Positions 21,370 to 33,532 of a DNA stretch of 64,000 nt are shown here, piece by piece (position 1 is the first letter of the stretch; each line of letters opens with the position of its first letter). The position numbers and the translations under genes were made by a program. Source of the DNA: Strongylocentrotus droebachiensis. Lineage: Eukaryota; Echinodermata; Echinoidea; Camarodonta; Strongylocentrotidae. The stretch covers positions 124,001 to 188,000 of the forward strand of contig JAVYIG010001814.1 of assembly GCA_035222895.1 (NCBI GenBank), written 5' to 3'. The notes under the pieces are model-generated. The model saw nothing but the letters and a program-made list of their open reading frames with translations. It did not search any database and was not told the DNA's origin.

Positions 21370-22732
21370 CTAGAAATTTAATTCGTCACGAAGACGAATA
21401 AGGTGGTCTGTCTAAGTCTTATGATAGAATTGAGAATGGGAGAAGTTATATTGACATGTGAACAATGATGATCATGATGACCATGATGATGATCATGATA
21501 GTAAAGGTGATGATGATGATGATAATGATAATGTTATATGATGATAAAAACGATAATGTTAATGATGATGATGAGCACAAGCATGATCCTGACATCTGAT
21601 TGAAAAATAAGGAAATATTTAAATAGCAAATAGTCTCAGCTACAACATACTAAAATTTGGGAGAAAACTGTTGAATAACAACCGAGATACTGGTCAAAAC
21701 ACCTTGTCATGCAGATTCATGTTTTGAAAAAAGTGACCTCCCATAGACATAACACGCAAATATGACAAATTATGCATTGTCGCCTTTAATCGAATATTTC
21801 ACTATGATGACGTCATCTAAATGAAAAATAAATGGCATATTTTTGATAGAGAATTATCTCAGCTACAACATATCAAATTCTGGGAGAAAATTGATCACCG
21901 ATAAGTGAGATAATCTCAATTAAACAAAGACAAAAATGACGTCATCAACAAAATACATTTTCTTTAGTTTAGATGCAAATATGAAGATTTTGTTTCACTT
22001 TGTACGAGTCAGTGTGGTATGAAATCATATCTACAACTCATGCTTTCTCCAACCATGATATAAAAATTGGGGGTCAATGGACTATCTGAAGAGCTATTTC
22101 GATTTTTAAAATGGCATGTTTTTGATCAAATTTGCATTATATTGCCCATAGCAGTACGCGCGGATTTTGAACTTTGACGCACGCTCACGGCCTTATTAAA
22201 TATGAAGAGTGACTGAAATTAATGTAAATTGTCAATTACGTTAAGAGGAATCCAAATCATGTAAACATTTTGAATTTGACCATTTCCGCGCGTCATGAGC
22301 GCGCGCAACGCGCGCGGGGACATGTACGGACGGAAAATTTTGAAATGCTTAAAATGACCTGATTCGTACTCTCCTTTAGTAGTTAAGTGATTTTGAGCTT
22401 TTTAAAATTTTGACGCACACGTACGCGCGCGTCATGACCTTTATGTGACCTTTGATGACATGACCTGTTGACCCTTGAGCTGAAGTATATGTGATATGAA
22501 TAGGAATGACCTTTGCTGATGCATCATGAAGATATGATGGATAATGTGATTTCACAAAATGGCGCCTGGATGACGTCACGATAACTTGATGACCTTGAAA
22601 ATGTTCTAGACACGTGTCATGACAATGACCTATGACTGTGCCAAAATTGAATCAAATTGACTAAACCAAACTTGAAGTTATCCTGGGCACAAAAAACAGG
22701 AAGAAATAAAAATAAATAATAATAATAATAAA
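21370..22732 (+). repeat. Array unit 4 (type A, 1363 bp)
   Basis: Cleaner sister of unit 1; ends in (TAA)n without a 3' hairpin. Confidence 0.9.
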
Positions 22733-24556
22733 CTAGAAATTTAATTCGTCATGGGGACGAATTAGGTGGTCTGTCTTCAATTCTTATGATCATGCTCATC
22801 TTCAATTCAATTACCCAATAAAATGATGTTAATGTAAAATGACGTATTGAGATATGAATTGATGAATGAAGTACTAATGAACTGATGAAGTGATAGATTG
22901 AACTGTCGTGATATGAACTGAATTGATAAGCTAAACTGATGAACTGATGAACTGAACTAAACTGATGAGCTGAACTGATGAACGAAATATTGAGAAATTA
23001 TCATGATTCATAATGATCATGATCAAATTTAATGCAAACAAATATTAAAATAAGTAGGCCTAATGAATATGACACAAAGTATTGAAAATAAACTACTTAA
23101 TCATGATTATCATTATTGTCATGATGACGATAATGATAATCATGATGATGATAATCATGATCAGGATGATGAGGATGAGGATGATTATCATCATTATGAT
23201 AATGATGGTGATAATGGTGATGATGATGACGATGATAATAATGATAATGATGATGATAATCATGATCATGAAGATTTTGATGGGGATGATTATCATCATT
23301 ATGATAATGATGATGATCATGATCATAAGCGTGATCCTGACATCTGATTGAAAAAAGTGAGGAAATATTTAGACAGCATATAGTCTCAGCTACAATATAC
23401 TCAAAAATCAACAAAAACCAAGCGCAAAAACGGCGATATTACTCGCAAAAGACAGGAATGTAGAATCCAGATTTGAGAAAAAGTCATGTCCCATAGAGAA
23501 TACACGCAAAATGTGAAAAATTGACATGCCTCCTTTAATCGCAAAAATACGCCATGATGCTTTTGTCAAAATGAAAAATCGTGGCGACGGCATTTGTTGA
23601 AAATTGTCTCAGCTAAAACATATCAAAATTTGGAAGAAAATTGATCAACATTTACAGAGATACACTGCAAACAGTATGCCTAGGGTGTGATTGTTACGTC
23701 ACAATGGAGTTCGCTCATAGTGCGCATTTTGTTATATGCGTAATATACATTGTCATGGTCACCAGCAGCTGGTGCGCGATGAAATGTACAACTGGCTCAA
23801 TTATTGCTCACTACTTTCCCACGCATTTTGCCGTTTACTTTTCAGATCGAGCAATAATATTTGTTCTATACGGTTAATAATGTATTTCGTATAGGCATGT
23901 TTTTGCCCATATGCTATGTATTAAAAGAGCTCGCACGCACAGACATTTACCTTGAACGGACGCTCATTTCCTTATTAATGGTCATAAAGAGATAAACATG
24001 GTATCAAATTGTTCGGAAAAAAATGGGCAATACTATGTAAGACAACAAATGGCGTTTGTAGGTTGCGTTCGACCATTACGAACAAAAACGTGCGCGCAAA
24101 TTTATGCGCGCGGAAAGGTGTGCGCACGCAAAATTCTCGAAATGCTTGAAATGGCCTAAAACGTACTCTAATTTGATCAAAAAGTGATTATGAGCATTTT
24201 GTATTTTCGCGCGCACCGACGCGCGAACGGACGCGTACGCGCGCGTTAATTGACCTTAAGTTGACCGGACGGATATTGACCATAATCGTTATAAATATGA
24301 ATGAGAAATGATTTACGGTTATGAAGATATGATCATGAGTTGATTCTCAGAGCACTTCACAAAATGGCGCCTGGATGACGTCACGATATTTTGATGAACT
24401 TGAAAAGGTTCCTGTCACGTCTTATGATAATGACCTATAACTGTGTCAAATTTGAAAGAAATTGTGCGGTTCAATTTTGAGTAATCGTGCACACAAAAAA
24501 GAGATCACAAATTTATTTTAATTGAATTGTGTTTTTGTACAAATTCAATTAAAATA
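22733..24556 (+). repeat. Array unit 5 (type B, 1824 bp)
   Basis: 5' hairpin is AATTCGTC-ATGGG-GACGAATT. After an ACTGATGA-rich stretch (about 22855-22990) and GAT tract it has a different body (blocks such as GCCTAGGGTGTGATTG, CACCAGCAGCTGGTGCGCG). Ends in a type-B hairpin, TTTTAATTGAATT (24516-24528) with AATTCAATTAAAA (24542-24554), then TA before the next CTAG. Confidence 0.88.
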
Positions 24557-25970
24557 CTAGAAATGTAATTCGTCACGAAGACGAATAAGGTGGTCTGTCT
24601 AAGTCTTATGATAGAATTGAGAATGGGAGAAGTTATATAGACATGTAAACAATGATGATCATGATGACCATGATGATGATCATGATAGTAAAGGTGATGA
24701 TGATGATGATAATGATAATGTTATATGATGATAAAAACGATAATGTTAATGATGATGATGAGCATAAGCATGATCCTGACATCTGATTGAAAAAATAAGG
24801 AAATATTTAGATAGCAAATAGTCTCAGCTACAACATACTAAAATTTGGGAGAAAACTGTTGAATAACAACCGAGATACTGGTCAAAACACCTTGTCATGC
24901 AGATTCATGTTTTGAAAAAAGTGACCTCCCATAGACATAACACGCAAATATGACAAATTATGCATTGTCGCCTTTAATCGAATATTTTACTATGATGACG
25001 TCATCTAAATGAAAAATAAATGACATATTTCTGGTAGAAAATTAGCTCAGCTACATTATATCGAAATCTGGGAGAAAATCGATCACCGATAAGTGAGATA
25101 ACCTCAATTAAACAAAGACAAAAATGACGTCATCAACAAAATACATTTTTTTGAGTTTAGATGCCAATATGATGACTTTGTTTCACTTTGTACGAGTCAG
25201 GGTGGTATGAAATCATATCTATAACTTATGCTTTTTCCAACCATGATATAAAAATTGGGGGTCGATGGACTATCTGAAGAGCTATTTCGATTTTTAAAAT
25301 GGCATGTTTTTGATCAAATTTGCATTATATTGCCCATAGCAGTACGCGCGGATTTTGAACTTTGACGCACGCTCACGGCCTTATGAAATATGAAGAGTGA
25401 CTGAAATTAATGTAAATTGTCAATTACGTTAAGAGGAATCCAAATCATGTAAACATTTTGAATTTGACCTTTTCCGCGCGTCATGAGCGCGCGCAACGCG
25501 CGCGGGGACATGTACGGACGGAAAATTTTGAAATGCTTAAAATGACCTGATTCGTACTCTCCTTTAGTAGTTAAGTGATTTTGAGCTATTTAAAATTTTG
25601 ACGCACACGTACGCGCGCGTCGTGACCTTTATGTGACCTTTGATGACATGACCTGTTGACCCTTGACCTAAAGTATATGTGATATGAATATGAATAACCT
25701 TTGCTGATGCATCATGAAGATATGATGGATAACGTGATTTCTCAAAATGGCGCCTGGATGACGTCACGATAATTTGATGACCTTGAAAATGTTCCTGTCA
25801 CGTCTCATGATAATGACCTATGACTTAGCCAAAATTGAATCAAATTGATTTAGCCGAACTTGAGTTATCCTAGGAACAAAAAACGGGAAGAAATAAAAAT
25901 AAATAATAATAATAAATAAAGAAAATTCTGACGAAATCAATAGGTGGTCTGTCGTTGACAGACCACCTAA
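24557..25970 (+). repeat. Array unit 6 (type A, 1414 bp)
   Basis: Complete A unit with 3' hairpin 25942-25968 (loop variant CGTTG) and direct CTAA|CTAG junction. Confidence 0.9.
25623..25669 (-). promoter_or_regulatory. Nuclear-receptor half-site cluster (example from unit 6; present in A and C units)
   Basis: On the minus strand AGGTCA-A-GGGTCA (DR1), GGGTCA-AC-AGGTCA (DR2) and AAAGGTCA-CAT-AAAGGTCA (DR5 spacing) lie within 47 bp. The same cluster recurs in A units and, slightly altered, in C units. Binding is untested. Confidence 0.4.
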
Positions 25971-27894
25971 CTAGAAATTTAATTCGTCACGAAGACGAAT
26001 AAGGTGGTCTGTCTTCAAGTCTGATGATAGATTGTAATATTTACTATATTAAAAAAGGGAGAAGTTATATAGACATGTAAACAATGATGATCATGATGAT
26101 CTTGATAGTAATGGTGATGACGATGATGATGATGATGATGATGTTGATGATCATCATCAAAAGACCATGATGACATCTGTTTGAAAAAAATGAGGAGACA
26201 TTTAGATAGCATATAGTCTCAGCTACAACATACTCCAAAATCAACAAAAACCAAGCGGAAATAACGGCGATATTGCTCGCAAAAGACAGGAATGTAGAAT
26301 CCAGATTTGAGAAAAAGTCATCTCCCATAGGGACTACACGCAAAAAGTAACGGATCAAGTGATAATAGGGTAATAATAAAGTAATATGGTTGTTTATTAC
26401 ATTATTTGCGATTCTACGTGTTTTAATATTCAAAGGAACGGTACAGTGAAAGGTCAAAAGGAAAAAAAAGTGAAGAAAAAAATTGTTGGAGACGCCCGGA
26501 CTCGAACCAGGGGTCTCGAGGTCGGAAGTCAAGTGCGTTACCGATATACCAAAACATTTCCCATAGAGATTACACGTAAACGGAAAATGGAATTCTCAAA
26601 TCCCACTTTGCAAGTGAAATATGAGCATGATCCCGGCATCTGATCGAAAAATAAAGGGCACACTTACGATAGCATATTGTCTCAGCTACAACATACTCAA
26701 AGCTCAGCGTAAACGAAGATAAAACGACGGAGGTATTGCTCGCAAAAGACAAGAATGTAGAATCCAGTTTTGAGAAAAAGTCATGTCACATAGAGAATGC
26801 ACGCAAAATGTGAAAAATTGACATGCCTCCTTTAATCGCGAAAATACGCCATGATACTATTGTCAAAATGAAATATCGTGAGAACTGTAGTTGTAGAGAA
26901 TATTCTCAGGTAGAACATATCAAAATTTGGAAGAAAATTGATCAACATTTACAGAGATACAATCAATTTTCCAAAAATATGCTGACGAATTTTCGATACA
27001 CTGCAATCAGTTTGCCTAGGGTGTGATTGTTACGTCACAACGGAGTTCGGGCATAGTGCGCATTTTGTTATACACGTAATATACATTGTCATTGTCACCA
27101 GCAGCTGGTGCGCGATGAAATGTACAACTGGGTCAATTATTGCTCACTAGTTTCACACGCATTTTGCCGTTGACTTTTCAGATCGAGCCATAATATTTTT
27201 TTCTATACAGTTAATAATGTATTTCGTATAGGCATGTTTTTGACCATGTATGCTATGTATTACAAGAGCTCGCACGCACGGACATTTACCTTAAACTGAC
27301 GCTCATTTCGTTATTAATGGTCATAAAGAGATAAACATGGTATCAAATTGTTCGGAATAAAATGGGCAATACTATGATAGACAAAAAAGGCGATTCTAGG
27401 TTGCGTAAGACCATTACGAACACAAACGCGCGCGCAAATTTATGCGCGCGCAAAGGTGTGCCCACGCAAAATTTTTGAAATGCTTGAAATGGCCTAAAAC
27501 GTACTCTAATTTGATTAAAAAGTTATTATGAGCATTTTTTAGTTTTGCGCGCACCGACGCGCGGACGGACGCGTACGCGCGCGTTAATTGACCTTAAGTT
27601 GACCGGACGGATATTGACCATAATCGTTATAAATATGAATGAGAAATGATTTACGGTTATGAAGATATGATCATGAGTTGATTCTCAGAGCACTTCACAA
27701 AATGGCGCCTGGATGACGTCACGATATGTTGATGAACTTGAAAATGTTCCTGTCACGTCTTAAGATGATGACCTATGACTGTCTTAAATTTGAAAGAAAT
27801 TGGACGGTTCAATTTTGAGTAATCGTGCACACAAAAGAGTGGTCACAAATTTATTTTAATTGAATTGTGTTTTTGTACAAATTCAATTAAAATA
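25971..27894 (+). repeat. Array unit 7 (A/B chimera, 1924 bp)
   Basis: Type-A 5' end and GAT tract, then type-B body, interrupted by a tRNA-like segment (26484-26553) around which the TCTCAGCTACAACATACTC block is repeated. Type-B 3' hairpin at its end. Confidence 0.85.
26484..26553 (-). ncRNA. tRNA-like segment with Pol III A and B boxes (copy 1)
   Basis: On the minus strand: A-box-like TGGTATATCGG (26541-26551) and B box GGTTCGAGTCC (26498-26508), followed downstream by T-rich runs that could end Pol III transcription. The T arm is credible, but I cannot pair a 7-bp acceptor stem or a clean anticodon stem. So it is a tRNA pseudogene or a tRNA-derived SINE head, not a working tRNA. Part of the array, on the opposite strand to the unit. 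Confidence 0.5.
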
Positions 27895-29307
27895 CTAGAC
27901 ATTTAATTCGTCACGAAGACGAATAAGGTGGTCTGTCTTCAAGTCTTATAATAGATTATAATATTTACTATATTGAAAAAGGGAGAAGTTATGTAGACAT
28001 GTAAACAATGATGATTATGATAATGATGATCTTGATAGTAGTGATTATGATGATGATGATCATGATGATGTTGATGAGGATGATTATCATCATGATAATG
28101 ATCATGATCATGATCATGAGCGTGATTCTGACATCTTATCGGAAAAATGAGGGGTGATTTAGATAACATATAGTCTCAGCGACAACATACTAAAATTTGG
28201 GAGAAAAATGTTGAATAACAACCGAGATACTGGTCAATACACATTGTCATGCAGATTCATGTTTTGAAAAAAGTGACCTCCCATAGACATAACACGCAAA
28301 TATGACAAATTATGCATTGCCGCCTTTAATCGAATATTTTACTATGATGACGTCATCTTAATGATAATATATGACAAATTTCTGATAGAAAATTATCTCA
28401 GCTACAACATATTAAAATCTGGGTGAAAATCGATCACCGATACGTGAGATAATCTCAATTAAACAAAGACAAAAATGACGTCATCAACAAAATACATTTT
28501 TTGGAGTTTAGATGCCAATATTAAGACTTTATTTCACTTTGTACGAGTCAGGGTGGTATGAAATCATACTCCAACTCATGCTTTCTCCAACCATGATATA
28601 AAAATTGGGGGTCAATGGACTATCTGAAGAGCTATTTCGATTTTTAAAATGGCATGTTTTTGATCAAATTTGCATTATATCGCCCATAGCAGTACGCGCG
28701 GATTTTGAACTTTGACGCACGCTCACGGCCTTATTAAATATGAAGAGTGACTGAAATTAATGTAAATTGTTAATTACATTAAAAGAAATCCAAATCATGT
28801 AAACATTTTGAATTTGGCTTTTTCCGCGCGTCATGAGCGCGCGCAACGCGCGCGGGGACATGTACGGACGGAAAATTTTGAAATGCTTAAAATGACCTGA
28901 TTCGTACTCTCCTTTAGTAGTTAAGTGATTTTGAGCAATTTTAAATTTTGACGCGCACATACGCGCGCGTCATGACCTTTATGTGACCTTTGATGACATG
29001 ACCTGTTGACCCTTGACCTGAAGTATATGTGATATGAATATGAATGACCTTTGCTGATGCATCATGAGGATATGATGGATAATGTGATTTCACAAAATGG
29101 CGCCTGGATGACGTCACGATAACATGATGACCTTGAAAATGTTCCTGTCACGTGTCATGACAATGACCTATGACTGTGCTAAAATTGAATCAAATTGACT
29201 CAACCAAACTTGAGTTATCCGGGGCACAAAAAACGGGAAGAAATAAAAATAAATAAAGAAAATTCTGACGAAATCAATAGGTGGTCTGTTGATAACAGAC
29301 CACCTAA
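27895..29307 (+). repeat. Array unit 8 (type A, 1413 bp)
   Basis: Begins CTAGACAT (one base changed). Complete, with a 3' hairpin and a direct junction to unit 9. Confidence 0.9.
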
Positions 29308-30706
29308 CTAGAAATTTAATTCGTCACGAAGACGAATAAGGTGGTCTGTCTTCAAGTCTTATAATAGATTATAATATTTACTATATTGAAAAAGGGAGAA
29401 GTTATATAGACATCTAAACAATGATGATTATGATGATGATGATCTTGATAGTAGTGATTATGATGAGGATGATTATCATCATTATGATAATGAACATGAG
29501 CGTGATTCTGACATCTTATCGGAAAAATGAGGAGTGATTTAGATAACATATAGTCTCAGCGACAACATACTCAAATTTGGGAGAAAACTGTTGAATAACA
29601 ACCGAGATACTGGTCAAAACACATTGTCATGCAGATTCATGTTTTGAAAAAAGTGACCTCCAATAGACATAACACGCAAATATGACAAATTATGCATTGT
29701 CGCCTTTAATCGAATATTTAACTATGATGACGTCTTCTAAATGAAAAATAAATGGCATATTTTTGATAGAGAATTATCTCAGCTACAACATATCAAAATC
29801 TGGAAGAAAATAGATCACCGATAAGTGAGATAGTCTTAATTAAACAAAGACAAAAATGACGTCATCAACAAAATACATTTGTTTAAGTTTAGATGCCAAT
29901 ATGATTACTTTGTTTCACTTTGTACGAGTCAGGGTGGTATGAAATCATATCTCCAACTCATGCTTTCTCCAACCATGATATAAAAATCGGGGGTCGATGG
30001 ACTATCTGAAGAGTTATTTCGATTTTTAATATGGCATGTATTTGATCAAATTCGCATTATATTGCCCATAGCAGCACGCGCGGATTTTGAACTTTGACGC
30101 GCGCTCAAGGCCTTATAAAAGGTCAAGAGTGACTGAAATTAATGTACATTGTCAATTACGTTAAGAGGAATCCAAATCATGTAAACATTTTGAATTTGAC
30201 CTTTTCCGCGCGCTGTGAGGGCGCACACCGCGCGCGGGGTCACGTACGGACGAAAAAAATTGAAATGCTTAAAATGACCTGATTCGTACTCTCGTTTAAT
30301 AGTTAAGTGATTTTGAGCATTTTTAAATTTTGACGCGCGCGTACGCGCGCGTCATGACCTTTATGTGACCTTTGATGACATGACCTGTTGACCCTTAACC
30401 TGAAGTATATGTGATATTAATATGAATGACCTTTGATAACGCATCATGAAGATATGATTGAAAATGTGATTTCACAAAATGGCGCCTAAATGACGTCACG
30501 ATGACCTGATCACCTTGAAAATGTTTCTGTCACGTCTTATGACAATGACTTATGCCTGTGCCAAAATTAAAAGAAATTGACATAACCAATCTTACGTTAT
30601 CCGACACACAAAAAAGTGAAGAAATAAATAAAAATAAAGAAATAATAAAGAAGAAAGAAAATTCTGACGAAATCAATAGGTGGTCTGTTGACAACAGACC
30701 ACCTAA
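29308..30706 (+). repeat. Array unit 9 (type A, 1399 bp)
   Basis: Same length as unit 3 and the same sequence in every stretch compared, though 9337 bp away. Direct CTAA|CTAG junction on both sides. Confidence 0.92.
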
Positions 30707-32059
30707 CTAGAAATTTAATTCGTCACGAAGACGAATAAGGTGGTCTGTCTTCAAGTCTTATAATAGATTATAATATTTACTATATTGAAAAAGGGAGAAG
30801 TTATATCGACATGTAAACAATGATGATTATGATGATGATGATCATGATGATGTTGATGAGGATGATTATCATCATTATGATAATGATGATGATCATGGTC
30901 ATGAGCGTGATTCTGACATCTTATCGGAAAAATGAGGGGTGATTTAGATAACATATGGTCTCAGCGACAACATACTAAAATTTAGGAGAAAACTGTTGAA
31001 TAACAACCGAGATACTGGTCAAAACACATTGTCATGCAGATTCATGTTTTGAAATAAGTGACCTCCCATAGACATAACACGCAAATATGACAAATTATGC
31101 ATTGTCGCCTTTAATCGAATATTTTACTATGATGACGTCATCTAAATGAAAAATAAATGATAATATTTCTGGTAGAGAATTAGCTTGGCTACATTATATC
31201 GAAATCTGGGAGAAAATCGATCACTGATAAGCGAGATAATCTCAATTAAACAAAGACAAAAATGACGTCATCAACAAAATACATTTTCTTTAGTTTAGAT
31301 GCAAATATGAAGATTTTGTTTCACTTTGTACGAGTCAAGGTGGTATGAAATCATATCTCCAACTCATGCTCTTTCCAACCATGATATAAAAATTGGGGGT
31401 CGACGGACTATCTGAAGAGCTATTTCGATTTTTAAAATGGCATGTTTTTGATCAAATTTGCATTATATTGCCCATAGCAGCACGCGCGGATTTTGAACTT
31501 TGACGGACGCTCACGGCCTTATGAAATATGAAGAGTGACTGAAATTAATGTAAATTGTCAATTACGTTAAGAGGAATCCAAATCATGTAAACATTTTGAA
31601 TTTGACCTTTTCCGCGCGCTGTGAGCGCGCACAACGCGCGCGGGGACACATACGGACGGAAAATTTTGAAATGCTTAAAATGACCTGATTCGTACTCTTG
31701 TTTAATAGTTAAGTGATTTTGAGCAATTTTAAATTTTAACGCGCGCGTTTGCGCGCGTCATGACCTTTGTTTGACCTTTGATGATATGAACTGTTGACCA
31801 GTAACCTGAAGAATATGTGATATGAATATGAATGATCTTTGTGTACGCATCATGAAGATATGATTGATAATGTGAATTCACAAAATGGCGCCTGGATGAC
31901 GTCACGATAATCTGATGAACTTGAAAAGTTTCCTGTCACGTCTCATGATGATGACCTATGCCTGTGTCAAAATTGAGAGAAATTGGGTGGATGGATATTG
32001 AGAAATCCGATACACAAAAAAGTGGAGAAATAAATAAAAATAAATAATAAATTAAAATA
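30707..32059 (+). repeat. Array unit 10 (type A body, type-B-like end, 1353 bp)
   Basis: A-type body, but the end reads AATTAAAATA|CTAG, like the last bases of a B unit, without the 3' hairpin. Suggests recombination or insertion near a B end. Confidence 0.85.
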
Positions 32060-33532
32060 CTAGAAATTTAATTCGTCATGGGGACGAATTAGGTGGTCTG
32101 TCTTCAATTCTTATGATCATGCTCATCTTCAATTCAATTACCCCATGAAATTATGTTAATGTAAAATGATGCATTTATTGTATTAAGATATGAATTGATG
32201 AATGAAGTACTGATAAACTGATGAACTAATAAATTGAACTGATGTAAAATGAACTGAATTGATGAGCTAAATGGATGAACTGATGTACTGAACTAAACTG
32301 ATGAGCTGAACTGATGAACGAAATATTGAGCAATTATCATGATGATGCATAATTAAGTAATATTGACTGCCTTCTGGGCAATACGACGTATATCGCCCGA
32401 ACCGAAGGTGATGATGATATATGGCAAGTCGTATTGCCCTGAATTAGGCAGTAAATATTACTATTATTAACCACATCAGATATCTAGAGCAAACAAGAAA
32501 CTCTTACTATCTTATACTATCTTATCAATTTTAAATTACTATCTTATAAATTATGTAGCCTACACTCCACAGGATTTCCTAGCATTAGAAGTTAGAAAAA
32601 CATCGTCAAACAAGCACTGTGCATCCAGTGCTTGACGAATTTTCGATACACTGCAAACAGTGTGCAAAGGGTCTGATTGTGACGTCACAATAGAGTTCGT
32701 GCATGGTGCGCATTTTGTTCTAAGCGTAATATACATTGTCATTGTCACCAGCAGCTGGTGCGCGATGTTATTTACAACTGGCTCGATTATTTCTCACGAG
32801 TTTGACACGCAAAAAATTGTGGGGTCAACTTGCATCCTAAAGAGCTATAATGTATTTCGTGTCTATAAGCATGTTTTTGACCATATATGCTATGTATTAC
32901 AAGAGCTCGCACGCACAGACATTTACCTTGAACGGACGCTCATTTCGTTATTAATGGTCATAAAGAGATAAACATGGTATCAAATTGTTCGGAAAAAAAT
33001 GGGAAATACTATGTAAGACAACAAATGGCGTTTTTAGGTTGCGTTCGACCATTACGAACAAAAACGTGCGCGCAAATTTATGCGCGCGGAAAGGTGTGCG
33101 CACGCAAAATTCTTGAAATGCTTGAAATGGCCTAAAACGTACTCTAATTTGATAAAAAAGTGATTATGAGCATTTTTTATTTTTGCGCGCACCGACGCGC
33201 GGACGGACGCGCACGCGCGCGTTTATTGACCTTAAGTTGACCGGATTGATATTGACCATAATCGTTATAAATATGAATAAGAATTGATTTACGGTTATGA
33301 AGATATGATCATGAGTTGATTCTCAGAGCACTTCACAAAATGGCGCCTGGATGACGTCACGATATTTTGATGAACTTGAAAATGTTCCTGTCACGTCTTA
33401 AGATGATGACCTATGACTGTGTTAAATTTGAAAGAAATTGTACGGTTCAATTTTGAGTAATCGTGCACACAAAAGAGTGGTCACAAATTTATTTTAATTG
33501 AATTGTGTTTTTGTACAAATTCAATTAAAATA
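32060..33532 (+). repeat. Array unit 11 (type B, 1473 bp)
   Basis: B-type 5' hairpin (ATGGG loop), ACTGATGA-rich stretch, a MITE insertion (32357-32461), shortened B body and a B 3' hairpin. Confidence 0.88.
32357..32461. mobile_element. Short hairpin MITE (105 bp) inside unit 11
   Basis: GTAATATTGACTGCC...GGGCAATACGAC at the left is inverted at the right (GTCGTATTGCCC...GGCAGTAAATATTAC). Not present in the other B units. Confidence 0.85.

Noticed and set aside
23641-23877. 78-codon frame in type B unit 5 (and the related one at 32660)
   Set aside because: The B body is shared by other units in which this frame is not kept; no recognisable domain.
26484-26553. Functional tRNA gene
   Set aside because: Internal promoter boxes are good but no acceptor stem pairs and the anticodon stem is poor.
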